Positions 57,095 through 64,000 of a stretch of 64,000 nucleotides of DNA are shown in pieces (position 1 is the stretch's first letter; every line of letters starts with the position of its first letter). The position numbers were made by a program, and so were the translations under genes. The notes under the pieces were generated by a model. That model worked only from the letters and a program-made list of their open reading frames with translations. It was not told the origin of the DNA and searched no databases. The stretch is from JAJNBA01 sp963842295. Its GTDB lineage: Bacteria > Actinomycetota > UBA4738 > HRBIN12. The stretch lies in assembly GCA_963842295.1 (NCBI GenBank), contig CAWJFY010000007.1, positions 1-64,000 of the forward strand, read 5' to 3'.

Positions 57095-57838
57095 TCACGG
57101 CTCGTCGGCGAGGCCACCGAAACGCCTCGAGCGCTTCTGGAAATCGCGGATCGCTTCGAAGAGGTGCTCGCGGTCGAAGTCAGGCCAGAACACCGGCGTG
57201 AACCAGAGCTCCGAATAGGCCACCTCCCACAGGAGGAAGTTCGAGATCCGTTGCTCGCCGCTCGTGCGGATCAGCAGGTCCGGTGGCGGCATGTCGGGCC
57301 GGTACAGTCGCTCCGCGATCTTCTCCTCGTCGATGCTCTCGGGGCGGAGCGAACCGTCGCGGACCTCGCGTGCCAGGTCCTTCACGGCGTCCACGACCTC
57401 GGCCCGACCTCCGTAGTTGAACGCGATCGTGAGGGTGGTCCCCGTGTTGGCGGCGGTGAGCGCCTCGGCCTCCCGGATCTCCTTCAGGACTGAGCGCGGA
57501 ACCCGCCAGTTCCGCCGCCCGATGAAGCGGATCCGGACGTTCATCCGATCCAGCTCGTCACGGCGGCGACGGAGCAGGCTTCGGTTGAAGTTCATCAGAT
57601 ACCGCACCTCGCCGGGCGGTCGGCGCCAGTTCTCGGTCGAGAACGCGAACACGGTGAGCCATGGGAGGCCCACCTGCACGGCCCCCTGAACCGTGTCCCA
57701 CAGTGCCTCTTCTCCGGCGCCGTGGCCCTCGGTGCGAGGCAAGTCCCGCTGCTTCGCCCAGCGCCCGTTGCCGTCCATCACGATCGCGACGTGCCGCGGG
57801 ATGCGGGCCAGATCGAGATCGTGGAGGTAGCTGCTCAC
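57095..57838 (-). CDS. uppS: Undecaprenyl diphosphate synthase
   Basis: A 247-residue cis-prenyltransferase that makes the lipid carrier for cell-wall and exopolysaccharide synthesis. Signature motifs are I-V-M-D-G-N-G-R-W-A near the N terminus with R-x-E-G-H-x-A-G, F-A-F-S-T-E-N-W-R-R-P, and D-L-L-I-R-T-S-G-E-Q-R-I-S-N-F-L-L-W…Y-S-E-L. The GTG at 57838 is in a GTGA overlap with the recO stop. It is functionally linked to the initiating transferase at 5656 through its product. Confidence 0.95.
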   Translation of the reverse strand: MSSYLHDLDLARIPRHVAIVMDGNGRWAKQRDLPRTEGHGAGEEALWDTVQGAVQVGLPWLTVFAFSTENWRRPPGEVRYLMNFNRSLLRRRRDELDRMNVRIRFIGRRNWRVPRSVLKEIREAEALTAANTGTTLTIAFNYGGRAEVVDAVKDLAREVRDGSLRPESIDEEKIAERLYRPDMPPPDLLIRTSGEQRISNFLLWEVAYSELWFTPVFWPDFDREHLFEAIRDFQKRSRRFGGLADEP

Positions 57839-58575
57839 GTCGCCGTCCGCACGAGCATCGGCACCGATCTCATCCGGCGCTCCAGGTGGTACTCGGCGAA
57901 ACCGAACAACAGCCCCCGCGCCTCCTTCCGGGTTCGCGTCTCGGGGGTGGGCGTGGCTCCCGCGTCGGCGAGGTCCACGAGGGCGAGCGTGGCCATGTAC
58001 GCGAGCGCCGAGGCCGAGACGTGCCCCGCGCCGGGCTCGGCGTCGCCGACGCAGACGGCGCCGCCGAGCCCGGCCGAGAACAGCTGGACATCGGTGCTGC
58101 CGCAGACGGCGCACGCCGTGAGGCTCGGATGGAAGCCGGAGACCGACAGGAGCTTCAGGACGAACGACTCGGCGACGGCGGCAGGGTCGGCGGGCTTCGA
58201 CTCCAGCGCTCGGAGACCGGAGAGCAGCAGGAGGACGAGCCGAACGTTCCGCTCGTGCTCCTCCGCGACGCGGTCGACGGCCTCGAGCATCGTCTCGCCG
58301 GAGGCGAACAGGGCGAGGTCGTCTCGGATCGCACGGTGCGGGGCCAGGATCTCAGCCTGCGTGATCGTGTCGAGCGATCCACGACCCCGATAGAGCATCA
58401 GGCTCACGTGAGTGAACGGTTCCAACCGCGCGCCGAAGCGGCTTGTGGTCTTGCGGATGCCCTTGGCCACCCCGCGGACCTTCCCGGAGCCCTGGGTCAT
58501 GATGGTGACGATCTTGTCGGCCTCGCCGAGCTTCGCCGACCGGAGGACGACGCCCTGCTCCTTGTAGGGGGGCAT
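57835..58575 (-). CDS. recO: DNA repair protein RecO
   Basis: A 246-residue recombination mediator. The N-terminal OB fold shows G-V-V-L-R-S-A-K-L-G-E-A-D-K-I-V-T and G-K-V-R-G-V-A-K-G-I-R-K-T-T-S-R-F-G. The C-terminal part has a C-x-x-C pair (C-A-V-C) of the zinc finger. RecO loads RecA onto gapped DNA with RecR. The ATG has no Shine-Dalgarno but a TACCAT box exactly 6 nt upstream. It overlaps uppS by GTGA; this order is conserved in actinobacteria. Confidence 0.93.
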   Translation of the reverse strand: MPPYKEQGVVLRSAKLGEADKIVTIMTQGSGKVRGVAKGIRKTTSRFGARLEPFTHVSLMLYRGRGSLDTITQAEILAPHRAIRDDLALFASGETMLEAVDRVAEEHERNVRLVLLLLSGLRALESKPADPAAVAESFVLKLLSVSGFHPSLTACAVCGSTDVQLFSAGLGGAVCVGDAEPGAGHVSASALAYMATLALVDLADAGATPTPETRTRKEARGLLFGFAEYHLERRMRSVPMLVRTAT

Positions 58576-58581
58576 CCGTCG

Positions 58582-58587
58582 ATGGTA
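58582..58587 (-). promoter_or_regulatory. Leaderless -10 box of recO
   Basis: TACCAT on the minus strand lies exactly 6 nt before the ATG at 58575. Confidence 0.55.
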
Positions 58588-58689
58588 GCTCTCCCCGAAC
58601 GCCCTTCACCCCAGGAGGCGTGTGGCGTTTCCGTTGCGGCCGGCGGGCCACGGTGCATCCGTGGGCGTTGCGGCGGAAAGAAAGCTTCC

Positions 58690-59550
58690 TCAGGCGCCCA
58701 CGGGGTGCCAGACCGTCTTGAACTCCACGAGGGCCGTGACCTCGTAGGGACTCTGCGCCTCGTCGCTGAACGGGTCGACGTCCGGCGCGCGGTGCACCCT
58801 CTTCACGTTCTCTGCGGAGAGCTCCTCGAGTTCCCGGCGCAACTCGTCCGGGACGCCGGTGGCGTCGATCGCGTTCACGTCCATGTGACCCGCGAGCCAC
58901 GGCACGAGCTCATCCGTGGATCCGGTGAGGATGTTCACGACGCCCCCTGGCACGTCGGAGGTCGCGAGGACCTCCCCGAGCGAGACCGCCGGCAGCGGCG
59001 CTCGCTCGCTCGCCAGCACCACGGCGGTGTTGCCGCTGACGATCGCCGGCGCCAGGCGAGAGACCAGCCCGAGGAGCGACTGGTCCTGCGGGGCCACGAC
59101 ACCCACCACGCCGGTCGGCTCGGGGACCGTGAAGTTGAAGTACGGCCCGGCCACGGGGTTGGAGGCGCCTTGGATCTGATGGATCTTGTCGGCCCACCCC
59201 GCGTACCAAACCCAGCGGTCGATCGCGGCGCTCACGCCTTTCTCGGGATCCTTCGCGCCCGTGTCCTTCAGCTCCGACTCGAACTGCGACCGCCGGCCCT
59301 CCATCAGCTCAGCGACGCGATACAGGATCTGGCCTCGATTGAAGGCCGTCTTCGCCGCCCATCCTTGCTGGGCGGCGCGCGCTGCACGCACGGCGTCGCG
59401 GAGATCCTTGCGCGACGCGCGCGCCGCCCACGCGAGGAGCTCGCCGTCGGCGCTGAGGACCTCGTACGACCTCCCGGACTCGCTTCGCGGGAACTCCCCG
59501 CCGATGTACAGCTTCGCGGTCCGCTTGACGGGAAGCCGGTCGTCGGTCAC
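58690..59550 (-). CDS. Truncated aldehyde dehydrogenase family protein
   Basis: A 286-residue protein that matches only the N-terminal NAD-binding half of the aldehyde dehydrogenase fold: Y-I-G-G-E-F near residue 15, W-Y-A-G-W-A-D-K, G-V-V-G-V-V-A-P and V-P-G-G-V-V-N-I-L-T-G. It ends before the region where the catalytic Cys would be. It is coupled by GTGA to the full-length enzyme upstream, so it may act as a partner subunit rather than a broken gene. Similar short homologs occur beside full-length ones in actinobacterial deoC loci, from memory of the family. Confidence 0.82.
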   Translation of the reverse strand: MTDDRLPVKRTAKLYIGGEFPRSESGRSYEVLSADGELLAWAARASRKDLRDAVRAARAAQQGWAAKTAFNRGQILYRVAELMEGRRSQFESELKDTGAKDPEKGVSAAIDRWVWYAGWADKIHQIQGASNPVAGPYFNFTVPEPTGVVGVVAPQDQSLLGLVSRLAPAIVSGNTAVVLASERAPLPAVSLGEVLATSDVPGGVVNILTGSTDELVPWLAGHMDVNAIDATGVPDELRRELEELSAENVKRVHRAPDVDPFSDEAQSPYEVTALVEFKTVWHPVGA

Positions 59551-61025
59551 GGCGTCAGCTCCACGTACGGCTCGAGGCCGTGCAGGCCGCCCTCGCGCCC
59601 GAAGCCCGACTCCTTGTAGCCGCCGAACGGCGACGAGGGGTCGAACCGGTTGAACGTGTTCGCCCAGACGACGCCGGCCTCAAGGCGTTCGGCCATCCAC
59701 AGGATCCGCGAGCCCTTCTCCGTCCACACGCCGGCCGACAGGCCGTACGGCGTGTTGTTCGCCTTCTCGACGGCCTCCTCCGGCGTCCGGAACGTGAGGA
59801 TCGACAGGACCGGCCCGAAGATCTCTTCACGTGCGATCCGATGCGACTGGCTGACTCCGGTGAACAGGGTCGGACGGAACCAGAACCCGCGCTCCGGTAA
59901 GTCGCAGGCGGGCTGGTACATCTCGGCGCCTTCCTCGACGCCCGCGGCCACCAACTCCTCGATCCTCGTGAGCTGCGCCCGCGAGTTGATCGCGCCGATG
60001 TCCGTGTTCTTGTCCAGTGGATCGCCGACGCGGAGAGTCTGCAGTCGCGCTTTCAGCTTCTCGAGGAGCGGCTCGAAGATCGGTTCCTGCACCAGGAGCC
60101 GTGAGCCGGCGCAGCAGACATGTCCCTGGTTGAAGAAGATCCCGTTCACGACGCCTTCGACGGCCTGATCCAATGGGGCGTCCTCGAACACGATGTTCGC
60201 CGCCTTCCCGCCCAGCTCGAGCGTGAGCCGCTTGTTCGAGCCGGCGATCGTCCGACGGATCTGCTTGCCGACCTCGGTCGAGCCCGTGAACGCGACCTTG
60301 TCGACATCGGCGGCGACGAGCGCGGCACCGGTCTCTCCCGCGCCCGTGATCACGTTCACCGCGCCCGGCGGCAGCTCCGCTTGCTGGATCACCTCAGCGA
60401 GCAGCAGGGCCGTGAGCGGTGTCGTCTCGGCGGGCTTGAGCACCGTCGTGTTGCCCGTGGCGAGCGCCGGCGCGAGCTTCCACGCCGCCATCAACATCGG
60501 GAAGTTCCACGGGATCACCTGTCCCGCCACCCCTACTGGCTTCGCATCGCGACCGGGGAACGCGTAGTCGAGCTTGTCGGCCCATCCGGCGTAGTAGAAG
60601 AAGTGGGACGCGGCGAGCGGCAGGTCGATGTCGCGCGACTCCTTGATCGGCTTGCCGCCGTTCATCGACTCGAGGACGGCGAACTCGCGCGCGCGCTCCT
60701 GCAGCGCGCGCGCGATCCGGTACAGGTACTTGGCTCGCTCCTTGCCGGGCAGATCCCGCCAGCGGGACTCGGATGCGTCGCGCGCCGCCGAGACCGCCAG
60801 CTCGACATCCTCGGGTCCCGCTTCAGGGACCTCGGCGAGGACTTCCTCCGTGGACGGGTCGATCGTCGCCATGTAGCGACCGCTCTTCGGCTCGACGAAC
60901 TCACCGCCGATGAACAGCCCGTATCGCTCCTGGAGCCGGACGACGTCCTTCGACTCCGGCGCCTCCGCGTACTCCCAATCGGGAACCGCGGGCGCGCGAT
61001 CCCGCGTCGTGTCGAGCTCGGTCAT
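59547..61025 (-). CDS. Aldehyde dehydrogenase
   Basis: A 492-residue NAD(P)-dependent aldehyde dehydrogenase. It has the N-terminal G-G-E-F-V-E, the oxyanion/NAD region V-I-P-W-N-F-P, the general base Glu in L-E-L-G-G-K, and the catalytic Cys304 in F-N-Q-G-H-V-C-C-A-G-S-R. The C terminus has P-F-G-G-Y-K-E-S-G-F-G-R-E-G-G. It is next to deoC, whose product acetaldehyde would be a sensible substrate; this is inference. The ATG at 61025 has GAGGA upstream. It overlaps the truncated homolog by GTGA. Confidence 0.92.
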   Translation of the reverse strand: MTELDTTRDRAPAVPDWEYAEAPESKDVVRLQERYGLFIGGEFVEPKSGRYMATIDPSTEEVLAEVPEAGPEDVELAVSAARDASESRWRDLPGKERAKYLYRIARALQERAREFAVLESMNGGKPIKESRDIDLPLAASHFFYYAGWADKLDYAFPGRDAKPVGVAGQVIPWNFPMLMAAWKLAPALATGNTTVLKPAETTPLTALLLAEVIQQAELPPGAVNVITGAGETGAALVAADVDKVAFTGSTEVGKQIRRTIAGSNKRLTLELGGKAANIVFEDAPLDQAVEGVVNGIFFNQGHVCCAGSRLLVQEPIFEPLLEKLKARLQTLRVGDPLDKNTDIGAINSRAQLTRIEELVAAGVEEGAEMYQPACDLPERGFWFRPTLFTGVSQSHRIAREEIFGPVLSILTFRTPEEAVEKANNTPYGLSAGVWTEKGSRILWMAERLEAGVVWANTFNRFDPSSPFGGYKESGFGREGGLHGLEPYVELTP

Positions 61026-61035
61026 CTGCCCGTCC

Positions 61036-61980
61036 TCACGGAACAACGGTAGCCGACTCGGGACTGGATGATCCGACTTCCGTGGTCTCGCGGCGGGAGG
61101 TCAGATAGGCGCCGAGGATCACCAGCGCCACCCCCACGACCGCGATCGACCCCACCTCGTCGTGGCGGAAGAGCATCCCGAGCGCGAGGGCGACCACCGG
61201 GATCAGGTAGCCCACGATCGAAGCCCTCGTCGGCCCCACACGCCCCACGAGTCTCCCCATCAGCACGAAGGCCACGCCGGTGCCGAGGATGCCTACGGCC
61301 CCGGTCGCGGCCAGCGCTGACCAGGCGAAGTGAGAACCGGGTATCGAGAACAGGCCGAACGGGGCAGTGAGGATCGCGCCGATCGTGAGGATCCGCGCCA
61401 TCACCGGCAGCGACCCGTATCGCTGCTGGAGCGGCGTGGCTACGTTGAACGCGATGCCGTAGCAGATCGTTGCGACGAGGATGAGGACCACGCCGACGAC
61501 CTGGCTGGAACCCTCCCCCGCCGCGGAGAGAGCGATCGCGGCGACACCGATGAAGCCGAGAGGTATCCCGACGAGCTGGCGCGAGCCGGGAGGCCGCCGG
61601 AGCAGGATCGTCGCGATGACGGCGGTGAAGATCGGAGCCGCCCCGTTGAGCATCCCCGCGATCGCGGAGTTCACCGACCCCTGCGCCAGCGGGAAGAGCG
61701 TGAACGGGATCACCACCCACGTGATCGAGAGGAGCAGCAGGCGACGCCGGTCCGCTCGATCGATGGGAGCCCGCACACCGGGGATGAGCCAGAGCGCCGA
61801 CGCGCCGAACAGGATCCGGAGCCAGGTGACCAGGCCCGGGCGGAACGCCTCCAGGCCGATCGCCATGAGCAGGAACGACGAGCCCCAGATCGTGCCGACG
61901 ACCAGGAACAGCACCCAGTCCACGCCCGCGAACGCCCCACGGTGCGTGCCGTGCGTGGTGGACAGCACCCGAGCACCCAT
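61036..61980 (-). CDS. EamA/DMT family transporter
   Basis: A 314-residue inner-membrane protein with ten predicted transmembrane helices in two EamA repeats. The first starts at V-G-T-I-W-G-S-S-F-L-L and the second at I-C-Y-G-I-A-F-N-V-A. The family exports metabolites such as amino acids, nucleosides or sugars; the substrate is unknown. Its place between deoC and the aldehyde dehydrogenases suggests nucleoside or aldehyde metabolism. The ATG at 61980 is preferred to a TTG at 61998. Confidence 0.87.
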   Translation of the reverse strand: MGARVLSTTHGTHRGAFAGVDWVLFLVVGTIWGSSFLLMAIGLEAFRPGLVTWLRILFGASALWLIPGVRAPIDRADRRRLLLLSITWVVIPFTLFPLAQGSVNSAIAGMLNGAAPIFTAVIATILLRRPPGSRQLVGIPLGFIGVAAIALSAAGEGSSQVVGVVLILVATICYGIAFNVATPLQQRYGSLPVMARILTIGAILTAPFGLFSIPGSHFAWSALAATGAVGILGTGVAFVLMGRLVGRVGPTRASIVGYLIPVVALALGMLFRHDEVGSIAVVGVALVILGAYLTSRRETTEVGSSSPESATVVP

Positions 61981-62000
61981 CGCCTGAACAACGACCAACG

Positions 62001-62963
62001 TCAGTCGATCGTGAAATAGTCCGGCCCCGCATAACGGCCGGTGCGCTCCTTCTCGATCTGCATCAACACATCGTTCAAGAGCGAGGACGCTCCGATCCGG
62101 AAACGATCCGGCGTCATCCAGTCGGCGCCCAAGGTCTCGTGGAGCAGGACGAGGTTCTGGATCGCCTGCTTCGCGGCGCGAACCCCACCGGCGACCTTGA
62201 TGCCGACGGCGCGACCGGTGTCACGATGGAAGTCGCGGATCGCCTCCATCATGCAGAGCGCTACCGGCAGCGTGGCGTTGACGGCGATCTTGCCCGTCGA
62301 GGTCTTGATGAAGTCCGCGCCCGCCGCCATGGCGAGCATGCTCGCCTGCCGGACGCGGTCGTAGGAGCCGAGCTCCCCCGTCTCGAGGATCACCTTCAGG
62401 TGGGTGGTGCCGGCCGCCTCGCGGGCCGCCACGAGCTCGTCGAATGCCTGTGCGTAGCGCCCTCCGAGGAACAGGGATCGGTTCAGCACGATGTCGATCT
62501 CATCGGCCCCGGTCTCGGTCACATGGCGGATCTCCTGCAGCCGCGCGTCGAGCGGTCCGAGGCCACTCGGGAAGCCGCCCGCCACACTCGCGACCTTCAC
62601 TCCCGTACCTTCCAGGTGCTCGAGGGCGACGGACACGAGCTGCGGATACAGGCAGACCGCCGCGACGGGAGGGATCGACCGATCGACCGGGTCCGGACGA
62701 ACCGCCTTCGCACAGATCGCGACGATCTTGCCGACCGTGTCGCTCCCTTCCAGGGTCGTGAGATCCATCGACCGGATCGCGAGGTCGAGGGCCCAGAGCT
62801 TCGCGTCGCGCTTGATCGAACGCTTCGCGAGCGACTCTGCGCGTTCTTCGAGACCCACCGCGTCGACGGCCGTCGTCCGGACGGCCATCCGTACGGCCTC
62901 CACGGCCGCGACGGGCGCGGGTGCCGAGGGCCGGCTCCGCTCGATGTGCGCTGCGTGCGCCAT
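62001..62963 (-). CDS. deoC: Deoxyribose-phosphate aldolase
   Basis: A 320-residue class I aldolase that cleaves 2-deoxyribose-5-phosphate to glyceraldehyde-3-phosphate and acetaldehyde. Family motifs are V-C-L-Y-P, V-A-S-V-A-G-G-F-P-S-G, E-I-D-I-V-L-N and the Schiff-base Lys in F-I-K-T-S-T-G-K. G-I-K-V-A-G-G-V-R follows. The N terminus is about 50 residues longer than E. coli DeoC, as in other actinobacterial versions. A TACCAT box lies exactly 6 nt before the ATG and there is no Shine-Dalgarno. It starts the operon with the transporter and aldehyde dehydrogenases. Confidence 0.94.
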   Translation of the reverse strand: MAHAAHIERSRPSAPAPVAAVEAVRMAVRTTAVDAVGLEERAESLAKRSIKRDAKLWALDLAIRSMDLTTLEGSDTVGKIVAICAKAVRPDPVDRSIPPVAAVCLYPQLVSVALEHLEGTGVKVASVAGGFPSGLGPLDARLQEIRHVTETGADEIDIVLNRSLFLGGRYAQAFDELVAAREAAGTTHLKVILETGELGSYDRVRQASMLAMAAGADFIKTSTGKIAVNATLPVALCMMEAIRDFHRDTGRAVGIKVAGGVRAAKQAIQNLVLLHETLGADWMTPDRFRIGASSLLNDVLMQIEKERTGRYAGPDYFTID

Positions 62964-62969
62964 GCCTCG

Positions 62970-62975
62970 ATGGTA
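62970..62975 (-). promoter_or_regulatory. Leaderless -10 box of deoC
   Basis: TACCAT on the minus strand lies exactly 6 nt before the ATG at 62963. Confidence 0.55.
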
Positions 62976-63005
62976 GCCCAGCCGGTCGTTCCGGAACCCG
63001 CCCGG

Positions 63006-63011
63006 TAGGCT
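63006..63011 (+). promoter_or_regulatory. Leaderless -10 box of the cupredoxin gene
   Basis: TAGGCT lies 8 nt before the GTG at 63020 with no Shine-Dalgarno. The 11-mer CCCGGTAGGCT is identical to the one at 38471-38481. Confidence 0.5.
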
Positions 63012-63019
63012 CCCGCCCC

Positions 63020-63370
63020 GTGACGACCGGACGCGTGCTCGCCCTCACGGCCGCGCTGCTCCTCGTCGCGTGCGGTGGCGACGAGGCGAAGCCCCCCGAA
63101 GCCTGCACCGAGCCGGTCACCGTGACGAAGGTCGAGCTCGCGGACTTCGCGTTCCGACCCAACTGCCTGTCCGTGGATACGGGAGCCGCGATCACGCTCG
63201 AGAACACGGGTGACGCGATCCACACCTTCACCGTGACGGGGACCGACGTCGACTTCAGCCTGGATGCGGGGATCTCGGTCGAGGCGAGCCTCTCGGGCGT
63301 AGAACCCGGCACCTACGCCGTGACGTGCACGTTCCACCCGCAGATGGAGGCGACCCTCACGGTCGGCTGA
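63020..63370 (+). CDS. Cupredoxin-like lipoprotein
   Basis: A 116-residue lipoprotein. The lipobox L-V-A-C places the lipidated Cys at 18. The mature domain is a small beta-barrel with a type 1 copper site: His68 in A-I-H-T-F, Cys103, His106 and Met109 in T-C-T-F-H-P-Q-M. It would carry electrons or bind copper at the outer face of the membrane. The GTG at 63020 follows a TAGGCT box, so a leaderless transcript is likely; the longer frame upstream is Arg/Ser-rich and rejected. It converges with era. Confidence 0.88.
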   Translation: MTTGRVLALTAALLLVACGGDEAKPPEACTEPVTVTKVELADFAFRPNCLSVDTGAAITLENTGDAIHTFTVTGTDVDFSLDAGISVEASLSGVEPGTYAVTCTFHPQMEATLTVG

Positions 63371-63373
63371 GGC

Positions 63374-64000
63374 TCAGAACCCCAGCCGCTCCAGCGCCTT
63401 GGGATCTCGCTGCCACTCCTTGACGACCTTCACCCGAAGATCGAGGAAGACCTTGGTACCGAGCACCAACTCCATCTCCTCGCGGGCCCGCGATCCGATC
63501 GTGCGGAGCGTTTGTCCGCCCTTGCCGATCACGATCCCCTTCTGCGAGTCACGCTCCACGATGAGGGACGCGTGGATCTTGGTGAGCCCCTCCTCGACGT
63601 CGATCTCCTCGATCATGACGGTGATGGAGTGGGGTAGCTCCTGCCGCGTGACGTGGAGCGCCTTCTCGCGGATCATCTCGGCCAACCGCATCTCGAGCGG
63701 TTGATCGCTGATCGTCTCCTCCGGATAGAGCGCCGGCCCCTCGGGCAGGAGGCCGAGGACCAGTTCCCGGAGCACCCCGATCCCCTTCTCCACCTTCGCG
63801 GACACGGGGACGATCTCGTCGTAGTCGCCGATCTCGGCGGCCGCGGCCAGCTGGGGCACGACCCCGTGCTTGCCGATGGCGTCGATCTTGTTCACCACGG
63901 CGATCTTCGGGCACCCGTGCGGCCGCACGCGTCGTTCGTAGACGAACGCGTCGCCACGCCCGATGCCGGATGCCGCGTCGACCACGTGAAGGATCACGTC
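63374..64000 (-). CDS. era: GTPase Era, C-terminal part (cut by window edge)
   Basis: At least 208 residues of Era, a GTPase that binds 16S rRNA during 30S assembly. The visible part has the G4 motif V-V-N-K-I-D, the G5-like V-S-A-K-V, and the C-terminal KH domain with G-I-V-I-G-K-G-G-Q-T-L-R-T-I-G and F-L-D-L-R-V-K-V-V-K-E-W. G1-G3 lie beyond position 64000, so the gene is partial at its 5' end. Its stop is 3 bp from that of the convergent cupredoxin gene. Confidence 0.93.
   Translation of the reverse strand, partial: DVILHVVDAASGIGRGDAFVYERRVRPHGCPKIAVVNKIDAIGKHGVVPQLAAAAEIGDYDEIVPVSAKVEKGIGVLRELVLGLLPEGPALYPEETISDQPLEMRLAEMIREKALHVTRQELPHSITVMIEEIDVEEGLTKIHASLIVERDSQKGIVIGKGGQTLRTIGSRAREEMELVLGTKVFLDLRVKVVKEWQRDPKALERLGF

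Overview
The window is one contiguous high-GC bacterial chromosome segment with dense coding, many GTG and TTG starts, and start/stop overlaps of the ATGA, GTGA and TTGA type. The gene order deoC / recO / uppS / glyS / ppdK / dgt / dnaG / rpoD with era at the right edge, a BldD-like helix-turn-helix regulator, and many leaderless-looking starts (a TANNNT box 6-9 nt before an RTG codon) point to the Actinomycetota, probably an uncultured deep lineage. This placement is inferred from gene content and gene order; no 16S rRNA gene is present.

Region 1 (1-4540) is mixed housekeeping: a DedA membrane protein, an anchored hypothetical protein, fumarase C, an AraC-type regulator, a 19-residue hydrophobic peptide gene with a near-perfect Shine-Dalgarno site, and a secreted DUF1996 protein.

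Region 2 (4750-33470) is a large extracellular polysaccharide locus. It holds a polysaccharide deacetylase of the exosortase-associated type, an initiating undecaprenyl-phosphate sugar-phosphate transferase, three GT4 glycosyltransferases, four sulfotransferases, an O-antigen ligase/polymerase, a Wzx-type flippase (frameshifted here), a Wzz/Wzc-type tyrosine autokinase, UDP-glucose dehydrogenase, UDP-glucuronate decarboxylase and a UDP-glucose-4-epimerase-like protein. It also holds three P-loop kinase genes carrying four kinase domains: one single, one tandem double, and one fused to a nucleotidyltransferase. The four-gene plus-strand run 9244-13474 and the eight-gene minus-strand operon 22969-13484 converge tail to tail. 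A soluble histidine kinase, two LuxR-type response regulators and the BldD-like regulator sit next to the nucleotide-sugar genes. Two paralogous secreted beta-propeller-like proteins bracket the locus. The simplest reading is a capsule or exopolysaccharide containing uronic acid and probably xylose, modified with sulfate and possibly phosphate.

Region 3 (33500-40620) holds envelope and secreted proteins: a small membrane protein, an Nei-like glycosylase whose catalytic N-terminal proline is replaced by alanine, an RTX-repeat protein, a Pro-rich repeat protein, tRNA-Asn, an HpcH/HpaI aldolase, a formylglycine sulfatase and a solitary Flp pilin.

Region 4 (40620-64000) is core information processing and metabolism, mostly on the minus strand: rpoD, dnaG, dgt, ydcF, a frameshifted lipoprotein, a secreted propeller protein, an M15-type peptidase, ppdK, a lipoprotein hydrolase, a lipoprotein metallopeptidase, glyS, a membrane sensor-like protein, uppS, recO, a deoC / EamA / aldehyde dehydrogenase pair, a cupredoxin lipoprotein, and the C-terminal part of era cut by the window edge. 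No insertion sequence, prophage, CRISPR array or rRNA operon was seen.
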